From assembly GCA_005883215.1 (NCBI GenBank), contig VAYS01000012.1, positions 70,628-134,627 on the forward strand: 64,000 nucleotides of DNA, read 5' to 3'. How positions within the stretch are numbered: position 1 is the stretch's first letter; every line of letters starts with the position of its first letter. This document shows positions 1 to 9,082 of the stretch, one piece after another. The DNA is from Actinomycetota bacterium (GTDB lineage Bacteria; Actinomycetota; Thermoleophilia; Solirubrobacterales; Solirubrobacteraceae). The notes beneath the pieces are model-generated. The model made no database searches. It was given only the letters and a program-made list of their open reading frames with translations, and was not told where the DNA came from. Position numbers and translations under genes: made by a program.

Positions 1-525
1 CTCCTGCCGGGCGGCTTTACCCCCCGGCGGGCGGCCGTCGTGCTGGTCAGCCCGGTGATCGCCCTCGGGGCTTTGGTCGTGCTCGACTTGGCCACCGCCG
101 GCGGCCGCGGCCACCTCACCCACAACGTGGTGGAGGCGCACACGCGGACCAACCTGCACGACACGATCGTGCGACGCCTGAACTCAGCCGTCGATGCGCT
201 CGAGCTGGGCCTGATGCCGTTTGCCGTCGCGGCCGCCGTGCTCGTGGTCGTGCTGGCGTTGGTGCTGCGCCGGCGGCTGTTCGGGCCGCTGCCCGACCCG
301 GCCTGGCGGGCGGCGCTGGTGGCCGGGCTGGTCGGTGGGCTGGTGGGGGCGGTGGTGGAGGACTCGGGCCCCGTGCTGTTCGTGGTGGCGGTCTTCGCGC
401 TGGGCTGCCTGACCCTCTACATCCAGGGCGCGCCGGCGCGGCGGCGGCGCTCGACCCGCTTGGCCGGCCCGGGCGCAGACCGCGGTCAAGGACGCGCGGC
501 AGCGGCTACGCGCGCCGGACCCTGA
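1..525 (+). CDS. C-terminal part of an integral membrane protein (5' end outside window)
   Basis: The frame is open from base 1, so the true start lies to the left of the window. The visible 174 residues contain a hydrophobic segment at about 13-26, a loop with many His and charged residues, and three further hydrophobic segments (about 70-92, 100-116 and 120-137). The third is preceded by the motif VVEDSGP. The tail is rich in Arg and Ala. A DSG motif just before a membrane helix recalls large actinobacterial membrane proteins with an NDSG motif, but that is only a weak resemblance and no function is assigned. The last 20 bases overlap the 3' end of the convergent protease gene. Confidence 0.6.
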   Translation, partial: LLPGGFTPRRAAVVLVSPVIALGALVVLDLATAGGRGHLTHNVVEAHTRTNLHDTIVRRLNSAVDALELGLMPFAVAAAVLVVVLALVLRRRLFGPLPDPAWRAALVAGLVGGLVGAVVEDSGPVLFVVAVFALGCLTLYIQGAPARRRRSTRLAGPGADRGQGRAAAATRAGP

Positions 526-1729
526 TCCGGACGGTGCCCGCGGCGGCGAGCTTGTGGCCGCGGCGGTCGCGCGGAGAGGCGAAGATGCGCACCACGCCGA
601 GCGGGAGGTCGCGCACGCTGGCGCTCCACAGGCTGCCGCGCACACGACGCGCGCTGGCGAAGGCGTCGCGCAGCTGGATGCAGCGCGCGCGCCGGCCGCG
701 CCTCGTGCGTCCACACACGGGCATCGGATGGATCCGCACCAGCACGCTGGACAGCCGGGCGTTGGAGCCGAGGAGCGTGACCGCGATCCGGCACCCCTTA
801 AGGCCGCAGGTGACGTTGGTCACCCGTGTGCGCAGGGGCGAGCTCGTGGCGTGCGACGGAGTAGGGGTCGGCGGCGGTGAAGGCGCCGGGGCGGGGGTGG
901 GGAGCCCGACCTGGGAGGAGATCCACCCCGCCTCAGCGGCCACGCGGGTGTAGACCCCCGGGATCGTGGGGTCGCCGCAGGTGGCTCCCCCGAACGCGAC
1001 GAGCCCCACCTCGCGGACGATGGCTCCGTCGGAGGCGACCAGGGGACCCCCGCTGTCGCCGCGGCAGGAGTCGGGCACGCCCGCCGGGCTGCCCGCGCAC
1101 ATCATCACGCTCGGGTCGTAGCCGTCGCCGTAGTAGCCGTCGCAGCGCGAGTCGGGGAACGCCTGGATCGAGCCCACCTGCAGGGCGTCCGAGGTGGTGC
1201 TGGCGTCGTTGCTGGTCAGGCCCCAGCCCGCCACCAGCAGGGGGTTGCCGGCGGCGTAGAGCCCCACTTGCGAGGGCTGGGCGAGCGCCACCGGGGGGGC
1301 GCTGGTCGGGGCGGCGAGCGTGAGCACGGCGGCGTCGTGCTGATCGGTATCGGCGTTGTAGCCGGGCTCGACGGCGATGTTGGTCACGGCGACGCGGTCC
1401 CCGCCGGCGCCCGACAGCAGCTGGCGACCGGCGACGACGTCGAGCTCGCCGGGGGAGGATCCGTTGACGCAGTGGGCGGCGGTCAGGACCGCGGTGGGGG
1501 AGATCACGCTTCCGCCGCAGAAGGTGCTCCGCTCGGCGGGCACGTCGTGCTGGACCAGGGCGACGGCGAAGGGAAACTGGCCGGGAAGGGCCGGGGCGCC
1601 GCCGACGACGCGCGGGGTGGCGCTGGCGGCGGCGGTGGAGGCGAGCGCGGCGCCGGCCAGGGCGGTCGCCCAAGCCACCCCTGCCCCCTGAAGGAACCGT
1701 CCAACCTTCACACCGACTCCTTTCGGCAA
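506..1729 (-). CDS. Secreted trypsin-like serine protease (S1 family) with C-terminal extension
   Basis: 407 aa. A signal peptide covers about residues 8-36, and the mature N-terminus probably follows the R-VVGG activation sequence at 40-44, as in trypsinogens. The triad is complete: His86 in LTAAHC, Asp132 in QHDAAVL and Ser226 in GDSGGP. Asp220, six residues before the Ser, lies at the S1-pocket position that gives trypsin (Lys/Arg) specificity. After a Pro/Thr linker near 283-300 comes a module of about 110 residues rich in Arg and Cys, comparable to the tail of the large exported protein at 14667-19472. It should act outside the cell. It is a single gene, convergent with the upstream membrane gene. 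Confidence 0.9.
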   Translation of the reverse strand: MPKGVGVKVGRFLQGAGVAWATALAGAALASTAAASATPRVVGGAPALPGQFPFAVALVQHDVPAERSTFCGGSVISPTAVLTAAHCVNGSSPGELDVVAGRQLLSGAGGDRVAVTNIAVEPGYNADTDQHDAAVLTLAAPTSAPPVALAQPSQVGLYAAGNPLLVAGWGLTSNDASTTSDALQVGSIQAFPDSRCDGYYGDGYDPSVMMCAGSPAGVPDSCRGDSGGPLVASDGAIVREVGLVAFGGATCGDPTIPGVYTRVAAEAGWISSQVGLPTPAPAPSPPPTPTPSHATSSPLRTRVTNVTCGLKGCRIAVTLLGSNARLSSVLVRIHPMPVCGRTRRGRRARCIQLRDAFASARRVRGSLWSASVRDLPLGVVRIFASPRDRRGHKLAAAGTVRIRVRRA

Positions 1730-1833
1730 TCTCAGCGTCCTGCTTGAGGACCACCCTAGTCGGTGGGGGCCTAAAGACAGGAGCGCAGGCCGACGGGGAA
1801 TGCTCCGGGGCGCCGCCGCGCCGGTGCCGGTAC

Positions 1834-2529
1834 CTAGCCGAAGTCAAACGGCGGGTAGACGGTGACCATCCAGTCGGCGTAGGCGCTGGCCCGGGTCTGG
1901 AGCTGAAGAGCGCCCCGGGTGAGGTTGAAGATGCCCTCCGGGAACTGCTTGGTGAACAGGATCGAGAAGAACGTGAGGATCGAGGCGATGTAGGCGACGA
2001 ACAAGACCACCTGGGCCACCAGGTTGATCGGGTAGGCGAGGATCCAGGCAAACAGCGGCCGCCAGCGGTCGACGCCGTGCTCCGGGTACTCGATGCTGAG
2101 GCGCACCGGGTAGCTCGGGTCGTCCTGGAGCGAGAAGGGGGGGTACTTGTCGGTCATCAGCAGGCCGTAGGCGCTCACCCGCAGGGCCCACCGTTGAAAG
2201 CCCACCAGGAAGTTGAACAGGCCCTCGGGGTAGCGGCGAGTGAACAGGACGGCAAACCACGCCAGGATCAGGGCGATGAACGCGCCGATCGCCACGAACC
2301 CCAGCACGAGCCAGTGCGGGATCAGCAACAGCCACTTGACCAGCGGCAGCAGGCGGTTGTACTCGGCCTGGGGGGTGATCTGGACGTTGACCGGATAGGG
2401 CACCGCGGTCGACGCCGCGAGCGGGGGCGTAGCGGGCGGGGGCGTTCCCGGCGGGGGCGTTCCCGGCGGGGGCGCTCCCGGCGGGGGAGTGGCGGGCGGG
2501 GGGGTGCCGGGAGGAGGTTGAGCGTCCAC
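1834..2529 (-). CDS. DUF4389 membrane protein, copy A
   Basis: 231 aa, GTG start with a GGAGG upstream. A low-complexity N-terminus of PPPGT/PPPAT units (residues 5-35) precedes two DUF4389-like halves. Each half has a YP-x-N/R-hydrophobic strand, hydrophobic helices (about 62-90 and 150-185), a motif of the type LFTRRYPEGLFNF or LFTKQFPEGIFNL, and a closing YPPF. The function of DUF4389 proteins is unknown; they are polytopic membrane proteins common in actinobacteria. The gene is a tandem paralogue of the next one (2718-3419, same strand), with 188 bases between them in which I see no further gene. The family call is confident, the role unknown. Confidence 0.8.
   Translation of the reverse strand: MDAQPPPGTPPPATPPPGAPPPGTPPPGTPPPATPPLAASTAVPYPVNVQITPQAEYNRLLPLVKWLLLIPHWLVLGFVAIGAFIALILAWFAVLFTRRYPEGLFNFLVGFQRWALRVSAYGLLMTDKYPPFSLQDDPSYPVRLSIEYPEHGVDRWRPLFAWILAYPINLVAQVVLFVAYIASILTFFSILFTKQFPEGIFNLTRGALQLQTRASAYADWMVTVYPPFDFG
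2420..2509. repeat. 15-bp tandem repeat (about six units) in the DUF4389 gene
   Basis: Consecutive 15-base units of the type GGCGGGGGCGTTCCC occur at 2435, 2450 and 2465, with degenerate units at 2420, 2480 and 2495. They encode the Pro-rich N-terminal tail. Copy number could vary by replication slippage. Confidence 0.8.
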
Positions 2530-2717
2530 GGAAGATGTCCTCCAGTCTCAGATCGGGCGCGGGGCGTAGGGCCCCTCAGGGACAACCAGAGCGGTATCGC
2601 ATCAGGGGGACCGGACAGAGGGCCGGACAGAGGGCCCGGCGCCGAACCGGCCGGCGCATGGGCCGGGCCGTTCGGCGGGAGCGGCGCGGGCCGCCGCCCA
2701 GGCTTGCCTGTCGTCTC

Positions 2718-3419
2718 CTAGCCGAGCTCGAACGGCGGGTAGCGGGTCACCAGGAACGTCGCGTAGGCCTGTCCGCGTGCGTACAGGCGCAGGCCGCCGC
2801 GGATGAAGTTGAATATGCCCTCGGGATACTTGCCGGTGAAGATGATCGCCAGCTGGATGAAGCCCGGGATGAAGGGGGGCAGGACCAGCAGGAGATAGCC
2901 GAGGATGAGGACGACCTCGGCGACGATCGTCACCGGAAGCGCCATGATGCCCGTGAGCAGCGGGATCCCCCGCCAACGTGCCACTCCCTCCTCCGGGTAC
3001 TGGACGTCGAACCGAAGTGGGTGCGCGTCGGGGTCAAACGAGAACGGCGGATAGGCGTCGCTGAGGATGAACTGCCACGCCGCCACCCGGTGGGACCAGC
3101 GTTGCACGCCGACCATGAAGTCCCACATCCCCCGCGGGTAGCGGCCGGTGAACAGGACGGCAAAGCAGGAGATGAGGTAGATGACGATGGCGACCACGCC
3201 GAGGACGAGCAGGCAGATCGCGTGCGGCAGGAGCACCAGTGCGTTGATGATGTTCAGGACGAAGGCGTAGGGAGACCTGATGAGCGCCCTGAACTTGTCG
3301 TACTCCGGCTGGCGCTCGACCTGCAGGTTGGCCGGATAGGAGACCGCAGGGACGGGCGGTGGAGCCTGGGGCGGAGGCGGCGGCGGGGGGGTGGCGGACG
3401 GCGGAGGTTGAGCGTTCAC
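2718..3419 (-). CDS. DUF4389 membrane protein, copy B
   Basis: 233 aa from the GTG at 3419, chosen because GGAGG lies about 10 bases upstream and because the N-terminus (VNAQPPP) matches copy A (VDAQPPP). A Pro-rich tail (4-27) is followed by two DUF4389-like halves with hydrophobic segments near 55-80 and 150-185. The motifs LFTGRYPRGMWDF and IFTGKYPEGIFNF are present, and each half ends in YPPF. The frame is open far upstream, but that part is not homologous and overlaps the oppositely oriented GMC gene. The 225 bases between this start and the next gene contain no other gene that I can support. Confidence 0.8.
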   Translation of the reverse strand: MNAQPPPSATPPPPPPPQAPPPVPAVSYPANLQVERQPEYDKFRALIRSPYAFVLNIINALVLLPHAICLLVLGVVAIVIYLISCFAVLFTGRYPRGMWDFMVGVQRWSHRVAAWQFILSDAYPPFSFDPDAHPLRFDVQYPEEGVARWRGIPLLTGIMALPVTIVAEVVLILGYLLLVLPPFIPGFIQLAIIFTGKYPEGIFNFIRGGLRLYARGQAYATFLVTRYPPFELG

Positions 3420-3644
3420 GACTGGACATCCTCCAATCTCGAAGGGGCGGGGACGGACGCCCCCGGCACGACGGGGCAAAGAATCGGCTGTAGCGGGGAC
3501 CCATTCGACCGGACATCCGTCCATCAAGTCAAGTACCGACTTCTGGGGAAGGTCCGGCGACGAACGCTCCTTGCGGCCACTTGAGCGCCCGGTGGCGCGG
3601 CGGGCATAAGATGCTTCGCCCACAAAAACGGAGGAGAGAGCGCG

Positions 3645-5642
3645 ATGGCCGGCGAGTTCAGCGACGCGCAGCGCGAGACCCTGACGGCGGTGTGCGACAC
3701 GATCGTACCCCGCATCGAGCGCGGCGAGGATCCCTCCGGCTTCTGGGCCCGCACCGCCTCGGACATCGGCGTCGATGAGGGCGTGGCGCAGCTCATCTCC
3801 GAGCTGCCCGACGAGACGGTCAGGGCGGGGCTGGCGCAGCTGCTGGACGCGCTCGCCGATTCCGGGCTCCAGACCGCGCCCACCCAGCTTTCCCGCGAGC
3901 AGATCCTGCGCAATGTGGCGCTGGCCTCGGCCGACGCGGCGGCGGGGGTCTCGGCGCTGGCGGGGATGACCCTGTTCCTGGCCTACGGAGCCCCCGACCC
4001 GGCCAGCGGGCGCAATCCCAACTGGGAGATCCTCGGCTACGCCGGGCCGATCAGCGCCCCGCCCGAGGCGCCCAAGGAGATCGTCCCGCTCGTGCCCCAA
4101 GGCGACCCCGCCGAGCTCGAGGCCGACGTGTGCGTGATCGGCTCGGGCGCCGGCGGCGGCGTCGTCGCCGGCACGCTGGCCCAGCAGGGAAAGAAGGTGA
4201 TCGTGCTCGAGGCGGGCGACTACTTCAACGAGGCCGACTTCGCCCAGCTCGAGCTCAAGGCCTACCAGGAGATGTACTGGCGCGGGGGGCCGACCCCGAC
4301 CGCCGAGGGCAACGTCGCGCTCTACGCCGGCTACACCCTCGGCGGGGGAACCACGGTCAACTGGACCAACTGCCTGCGCACCAAGCCGTGGGTGCGCGAG
4401 CAGTGGGCCCGGGAGCACGGGCTAGAGGGAGTGGACGGCGAGGAGTACGACCGCCATCTGGACTTCGTGCTGGGGCGGATCGGCGCCACCGACGCGCTCT
4501 CGGACCTCAACGGGCCCCACCAGCGGATGCGGGAGGCGTGCGAGCGGCTGGACTGGTCGTTTCAAACCATCGTCAGAAACGCCGACCCGGCCACGTACAC
4601 CCCGGAGAGCGCGGGCTACCTGGGCTTCGGCGATCAATCGGGCTCCAAGCAGAGCACGGTCAAGACGTTCTTGCGCGACGCCGTCGAGCACGGCGCCGAC
4701 GTCGTCGTGCGCTGCCGGGCCCAGCGGGTGCTGGTGGAGGGCGGACGCGCCGCGGGGGTCGAGGCCGTCTACGGGGGTGCGGAGGGGCCGTTCACGCGCG
4801 TGCTGGTGCGCGCCCCCCAGGTGGTCGTGGCCGGCGGCGCGCTGGAGTCCCCGGCGCTGCTCTTGCGCTCGGGCATCGGCGGCCCGGCGGTGGGCGACTA
4901 CCTGCGCCTGCACCCCTGCGTAGCGGTGTTCGGGATCTACGCCGAGGACCAGCAGGCGTGGTGGGGGGCCCCGCAGACCGGGCTATGCGACGAGTTCGCC
5001 GACAACGGCGGCGGCTATGGCTTTCTGATCGAGAGCGCCCAGTACGCCCCCGCGGTCACCGGGTCGGCGATCCCCTGGACCTCGGGGCGCGCCCACAAGG
5101 AGCTGATGGCCAACGCGCGCAACGGCGCGAGCTTCATCGCCCTGGCCCGCGACCGCGGCCACGGGCGGGTGTCGATCGACGCCTCCGGCGAGGCCGTTCC
5201 CGCCTACTCGATCACCGACGAGCTGGACGTCGCCAACCTGTGCCGCGGCATGGAGGCCATGGCCCGCATGCACGACGCCGCCGGCGCGCGCCAGATCGTC
5301 TCGCTCGCCGCCGGCATGCCGACCTGGCACGCGGGCGAGGACCTCGACGCCTTCGTCGCGCGCCTCCAGCGCCTCCCGCTGCGCTTCGGCGGTCACCGCC
5401 TGTTCAGCGCCCACCAGATGGGGACCTGCCGGATGGGCACCGACCCCCAGACCTCGGTGGCCGGGCCGTGGGGCCAGCTGCACGACGTCCCCGGCGTGTG
5501 GATCGGGGACGGCTCGGCCTTCCCCACCCCGACGGGCACCAACCCGATGGTCTCGATCATGGCCCTCGCCCACCGGACCGCCGAAGCGATGGCGGGGGTC
5601 ACCGAGCCCCGCGGCGAGGCGGTGGCGACCCCCGCCGGCTGA
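3645..5642 (+). CDS. GMC-family FAD-dependent oxidoreductase (alcohol oxidase/dehydrogenase type)
   Basis: 665 aa, ATG start with GGAGGAGAG upstream. Residues 1-130 form a helical N-terminal region (FSDAQRETLTAVCDTIVPR) like that of long-chain alcohol oxidases and gluconate-dehydrogenase subunit 3. The FAD-binding dinucleotide fold starts near residue 160 (VIGSGAGGGVVAGTLA, then VLEAG at its second strand). The GMC C-terminal part carries HQMGTCRMG (about 588-596) and a final GTNPMVSIMALAHR segment. Oxidation of an alcohol to an aldehyde is the family reaction; the substrate cannot be read from the sequence. An aldehyde dehydrogenase follows on the same strand after 93 bases, which suggests stepwise oxidation of alcohol to acid. 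Confidence 0.88.
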   Translation: MAGEFSDAQRETLTAVCDTIVPRIERGEDPSGFWARTASDIGVDEGVAQLISELPDETVRAGLAQLLDALADSGLQTAPTQLSREQILRNVALASADAAAGVSALAGMTLFLAYGAPDPASGRNPNWEILGYAGPISAPPEAPKEIVPLVPQGDPAELEADVCVIGSGAGGGVVAGTLAQQGKKVIVLEAGDYFNEADFAQLELKAYQEMYWRGGPTPTAEGNVALYAGYTLGGGTTVNWTNCLRTKPWVREQWAREHGLEGVDGEEYDRHLDFVLGRIGATDALSDLNGPHQRMREACERLDWSFQTIVRNADPATYTPESAGYLGFGDQSGSKQSTVKTFLRDAVEHGADVVVRCRAQRVLVEGGRAAGVEAVYGGAEGPFTRVLVRAPQVVVAGGALESPALLLRSGIGGPAVGDYLRLHPCVAVFGIYAEDQQAWWGAPQTGLCDEFADNGGGYGFLIESAQYAPAVTGSAIPWTSGRAHKELMANARNGASFIALARDRGHGRVSIDASGEAVPAYSITDELDVANLCRGMEAMARMHDAAGARQIVSLAAGMPTWHAGEDLDAFVARLQRLPLRFGGHRLFSAHQMGTCRMGTDPQTSVAGPWGQLHDVPGVWIGDGSAFPTPTGTNPMVSIMALAHRTAEAMAGVTEPRGEAVATPAG

Positions 5643-5687
5643 GACCCCGACCGCGGCGCCCGACCGGGCACGCCGCCGACCAACCCC

Positions 5688-5700
5688 CATTTTCAAAATG
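5688..5700. promoter_or_regulatory. AT-rich near-perfect palindrome upstream of the aldehyde dehydrogenase gene
   Basis: CATTTT-C-AAAATG is a 6-bp dyad around one central base. It lies 35 bases before the GTG start of the aldehyde dehydrogenase gene in otherwise GC-rich DNA. It is a candidate operator or promoter-proximal element; no regulator is identified. Confidence 0.3.
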
Positions 5701-5735
5701 ACGAGCAATCACTAGAGGATCCGAGGAGGACCCCC

Positions 5736-7208
5736 GTGGCCACCGAAACCCAGAGCCAGAGCACCGTCCCCACCCGCCCGCCGGCCGAGCCGATCGTCCG
5801 CGACCGCCTGTACATCGGCGGAGAGTGGAGCGAGCCCGCGGGCAAGGGCAAGATCGAGGTGCTCGACTCGACCACCGAGGAGGTCATCGGCTCGGTCCCC
5901 GAAGGGACCCCCGAGGACATCGCCCGCGCCGCGCGCGCCGCGCGCGAGGGGTTCGCGCAGTGGTCGCAGACCGCCCCCGCCGAGCGCGCTCAGGCGTGTC
6001 AGGCGATCGCCCAGGCGCTGGGCGAGCGCGCCGAGGAGATCGCCACCCTGATTGCCCGCGAGGTCGGCATGCCGCTGGGCCTGGCGCGCGCGATCCAGGC
6101 CGGTCTGCCGGCGATGGACTTCGGCTCTATTCCCCAGGTGGTGGAGGAGACCAGGTGGGAGGAGGAGGTCGGCAACTCGCTGATCGTGCGCGAGCCGGTC
6201 GGGGTGGTGGGGTGCATCACGCCGTGGAACTACCCCCTGCACCAGATCTCGGCCAAGGTGGCCGCCGCGCTGGCCGCCGGCTGCACGGTGATCGTCAAGC
6301 CGTCGGAGGTCACCCCGCTGAACGCCTACGTGCTCGCCGAGATCATCGACGGGCTCGACCTGCCGGCGGGGACGTTCAACCTGGTCACTGGGTTTGGACC
6401 GGTGGTGGGAGAGGCGATGGCCGCGAGCCCCGACGTGGACATGGTCTCGTTCACCGGCTCCACCCGGGCGGGGCGTCGCGTGGCTGAGGTCGCGTCGGCG
6501 ACGGTCAAGCGGGTGGCGCTCGAGCTGGGCGGCAAGTCGGCCAACGTGGTCCTGGACGACGCCGACCTGCAGAAGGCGGTAGCCGACGGGATCAACAAGT
6601 GCTATCTGAACTCGGGGCAGACCTGCTCGGCGCTGACCCGGATGCTGGTGCCGCGCTCTCGGCTTGCCGAGGCCGAGCAGATCGCCGCGGCGGTGGTCTC
6701 CCAGATCAAGGTCGGCGACCCGTTCGACGGCGAGACCATGCTCGGCCCGCTGGTCTCCGACGCCCAGCGCGAGCGCGTGCAGGGCTACATCAAGCGCGGC
6801 CGGGAGGAGGGGGCCAAGCTGGTGGTCGGCGGCGAAGATCCACCCGAGGGGGCAGAGCGGGGCTACTTCGTCTCCCCCACCGTCTTCTCGGAGGTAAAGC
6901 CGGACATGACGATCGCCCAGGAGGAGATCTTCGGCCCGGTGCTGTGCGTGATGCCCTACGACGACGAGGACGAGGCGGTGGAGATCGCCAATGGCACCAT
7001 CTACGGGCTGGCCGGCGGCGTGTGGTCGGGCTCCGAGGAGCACGCCCAGAGCGTGGCCCGGCGCCTGCGCACCGGGCAGGTGGAGATCAACGGCGCCACG
7101 TTTAACCCGCTGGCCCCGTTCGGCGGCTACAAGCAGTCGGGCTGCGGGCGCGAGCTGGGCAAGTTCGGCCTGGAGGAGTTCCTGGAGGTCAAGGCGATCC
7201 AGCGCTAG
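5736..7208 (+). CDS. NAD(P)-dependent aldehyde dehydrogenase
   Basis: 490 aa, the normal length for the superfamily. GTG start with GAGGAGG about eight bases upstream. The general-base Glu263 lies in LELGGKS and the catalytic Cys297 in NSGQTC. PWNYP and FTGST of the cofactor-binding part are present. The C-terminal [13 protein letters not shown] is typical of the betaine/general aldehyde dehydrogenase group. The enzyme oxidises an aldehyde to a carboxylate in the cytosol. Its position after the GMC oxidoreductase suggests that it handles the aldehyde that enzyme makes. The PFK gene starts nine bases after its stop, so the two are probably co-transcribed. Confidence 0.93.
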   Translation: MATETQSQSTVPTRPPAEPIVRDRLYIGGEWSEPAGKGKIEVLDSTTEEVIGSVPEGTPEDIARAARAAREGFAQWSQTAPAERAQACQAIAQALGERAEEIATLIAREVGMPLGLARAIQAGLPAMDFGSIPQVVEETRWEEEVGNSLIVREPVGVVGCITPWNYPLHQISAKVAAALAAGCTVIVKPSEVTPLNAYVLAEIIDGLDLPAGTFNLVTGFGPVVGEAMAASPDVDMVSFTGSTRAGRRVAEVASATVKRVALELGGKSANVVLDDADLQKAVADGINKCYLNSGQTCSALTRMLVPRSRLAEAEQIAAAVVSQIKVGDPFDGETMLGPLVSDAQRERVQGYIKRGREEGAKLVVGGEDPPEGAERGYFVSPTVFSEVKPDMTIAQEEIFGPVLCVMPYDDEDEAVEIANGTIYGLAGGVWSGSEEHAQSVARRLRTGQVEINGATFNPLAPFGGYKQSGCGRELGKFGLEEFLEVKAIQR

Positions 7209-7216
7209 CAAGCCCC

Positions 7217-8251
7217 GTGGCCCGGATCGGAATCCTCACCGGGGGCGGAGACTGCCCCGGTCTGAACGCCGTCATTCGCGCCGTCGTGCGCAGCGGCGTG
7301 CGCGAGCACGGCTACTCGCTGGTGGGCTTTCGCAACGGCTGGGCGGGGGTGCTCGAGGGCAACCAGTTCGATCTCACGATCCAGAACACGGCCGGGATCC
7401 TGCCCCGGGGGGGCACCATCCTCGGCACGTCGCGGACCAACCCGTTCTCGGGCGAGGTGGCCGACGGCGCCGCCCAGATCCGCGAGAGCCTGGCGGAAAC
7501 CGGGGTCGACGCGCTTATCGCGATAGGCGGGGAGGACACGCTCGGGGTGGCGCTGCGCCTCAGCCAGGAGGGGATCGGCGTGGTCGGCGTGCCCAAGACG
7601 ATCGACAACGACCTGGCGCAGACCGACTTCACCTTCGGCTTTCACACCGCGGTGCAGATCGCCACCGACGCCATCGACCGGCTACACACCACCGCCGAGT
7701 CGCACCATCGCGTGATCGTGCTCGAGGTCATGGGCCGCCACGCCGGGTGGATCGCGCTGTACAGCGGGATGGCCGGCGGCGCCGACGCGATCCTGGTCCC
7801 CGAGCGGCCGTTCGATATCGAGGAGGTCTGCGACCGCCTGCGGCGCCGCCACGCCGGCGGGCGGACGTTCTCGATCGTCGTGGTGGCCGAGGGCGCCCAG
7901 CCGGCCGGGGGCGAGCTGGCCGGGCGGCAGGCCACCGACGCGTTCGGGCACGTGCGCCTGGGCGGGATCGCAGTCGAGCTCGAGCGCGAGCTCGAGCAGC
8001 GGACCGGCTTTGAGACTCGCATGACCATCCTCGGCCACGTACAGCGGGGCGGCACCCCGACCGCCTATGACCGGGTGCTCGCCACCCGCTTCGGGGTGGC
8101 GGCCATGGAGGCGGCGGTCCACGGGCGCTTCGGGCAGATGGTCGCCCTGCAGGGGTCAGAGATCGAGCTGGTCGAGCTCGAGCGGGCGCTGGCCGAGCCC
8201 AAGCTGCTCGATCCGGCGCTGTATGAGACGGCCGAGATCTTCTTCGGCTGA
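7217..8251 (+). CDS. 6-phosphofructokinase, group III, residues predict pyrophosphate dependence
   Basis: 344 aa, GTG start. The N-terminal ILTGGGDCPGLNAVIR and the PKTIDND loop identify the PFK family. The catalytic loop reads GGEDTLG with Asp107 where ATP-dependent enzymes have Gly. The TIDND loop carries Lys127 (PKTIDND) where E. coli PFK has Gly. In the family literature the Asp/Lys pair marks pyrophosphate as phosphoryl donor, so this is probably a PPi:fructose-6-phosphate phosphotransferase. That would make the step reversible and usable in both glycolysis and gluconeogenesis. The donor is inferred from two residues only; the fold assignment is firm. Confidence 0.9.
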   Translation: MARIGILTGGGDCPGLNAVIRAVVRSGVREHGYSLVGFRNGWAGVLEGNQFDLTIQNTAGILPRGGTILGTSRTNPFSGEVADGAAQIRESLAETGVDALIAIGGEDTLGVALRLSQEGIGVVGVPKTIDNDLAQTDFTFGFHTAVQIATDAIDRLHTTAESHHRVIVLEVMGRHAGWIALYSGMAGGADAILVPERPFDIEEVCDRLRRRHAGGRTFSIVVVAEGAQPAGGELAGRQATDAFGHVRLGGIAVELERELEQRTGFETRMTILGHVQRGGTPTAYDRVLATRFGVAAMEAAVHGRFGQMVALQGSEIELVELERALAEPKLLDPALYETAEIFFG

Positions 8252-8316
8252 GCCCCGATCCGGCTGGGGCGGGCGGGAGGGGAGCGGACGGAATTGGCCC
8301 GGCCCGTGGGGCAGGG

Positions 8317-8925
8317 TCAGCCGACGACCAGCGTGCCCTGCATGCCCGCCTGACGGTGGGCGTCCACCGAGCAGAAGTAGGTGTAGGTCCCGGGCGCGAG
8401 GGCGAGGGCGACCTTGGTGGCCGACCCGGTGATGGTCTGGGTCGCGCCCACCGTCTTGCCCGCCGATTCGACGGTCACGTTATGGGGCACGGGGGCCTGG
8501 TTGGCGAACGCGACCGTGACCTTGCCCGGGCGCGTCTTGAGCGAGCTCTTGTCGTAGCGCAGCTGGCCGCTCGGGTCGGCGGCCAGGCTCACGGTCGAGG
8601 GACGCCCGGCCGGGGTGGGGCGGCCGCCCGGTGGGGCGGGGGCTCCCGGCGGCGGGCTCGCCGCGCTGGCCTCGTTGGGCCGCTCGTGGCGGCTGGCGGT
8701 GACCAGGGCCATCGCGATCGCCGTGGCCACCAGCACCGCGCTGACCCCCATCACGGCGCGCGAGGCCCGGCGCGAGCCGGGGAACTCGGCCCGGCGCAGT
8801 CCCATGGCGGATACCAGCACCGCCCAGGCGGCGAGCGCCGCGCCGGCTATGTAGAAGGGGGTCTTGCTCTTCTCGCTGACCGCGGCCAGCACCAGTAGCG
8901 AGGCGATCTTGGCGACCGGCACCAT
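8317..8925 (-). CDS. Membrane-anchored cupredoxin-domain protein
   Basis: 202 aa. Three hydrophobic segments (about 5-17, 24-42 and 57-75) are followed by a Pro/Ala-rich linker (80-110) and a C-terminal cupredoxin domain (about 112-202). The likely copper ligands are visible: His in PVPHNV, then Cys, His and Met in YFCSVDAH...AGMQG, the type 1 copper pattern. The domain probably faces outside and carries electrons or binds copper. It is convergent with the PFK gene. The 204 bases upstream, before the zinc-ribbon gene, hold an inverted repeat but no gene. Confidence 0.82.
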   Translation of the reverse strand: MVPVAKIASLLVLAAVSEKSKTPFYIAGAALAAWAVLVSAMGLRRAEFPGSRRASRAVMGVSAVLVATAIAMALVTASRHERPNEASAASPPPGAPAPPGGRPTPAGRPSTVSLAADPSGQLRYDKSSLKTRPGKVTVAFANQAPVPHNVTVESAGKTVGATQTITGSATKVALALAPGTYTYFCSVDAHRQAGMQGTLVVG

Positions 8926-9082
8926 CGGGGGCCGCGAGCCTAGCGGATGGCCTGGGGCAGGCCGCTGGCCAGGCGGCGCCTTCCCCGGTCGGCCGGGGCG
9001 GCGGCGCCGGAGGAGCCCTGGTCGGGCAGCGACATGGACGAATGGTCGTGTTTAGGAGCGCGCCGGACGGTCCGATGATGCA

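Noticed and set aside
3420-4418. Upstream extension of DUF4389 copy B into the GMC gene
   Set aside because: The extension is antisense to the GMC coding region and unrelated to copy A; GTG 3419 aligns with the copy A start.
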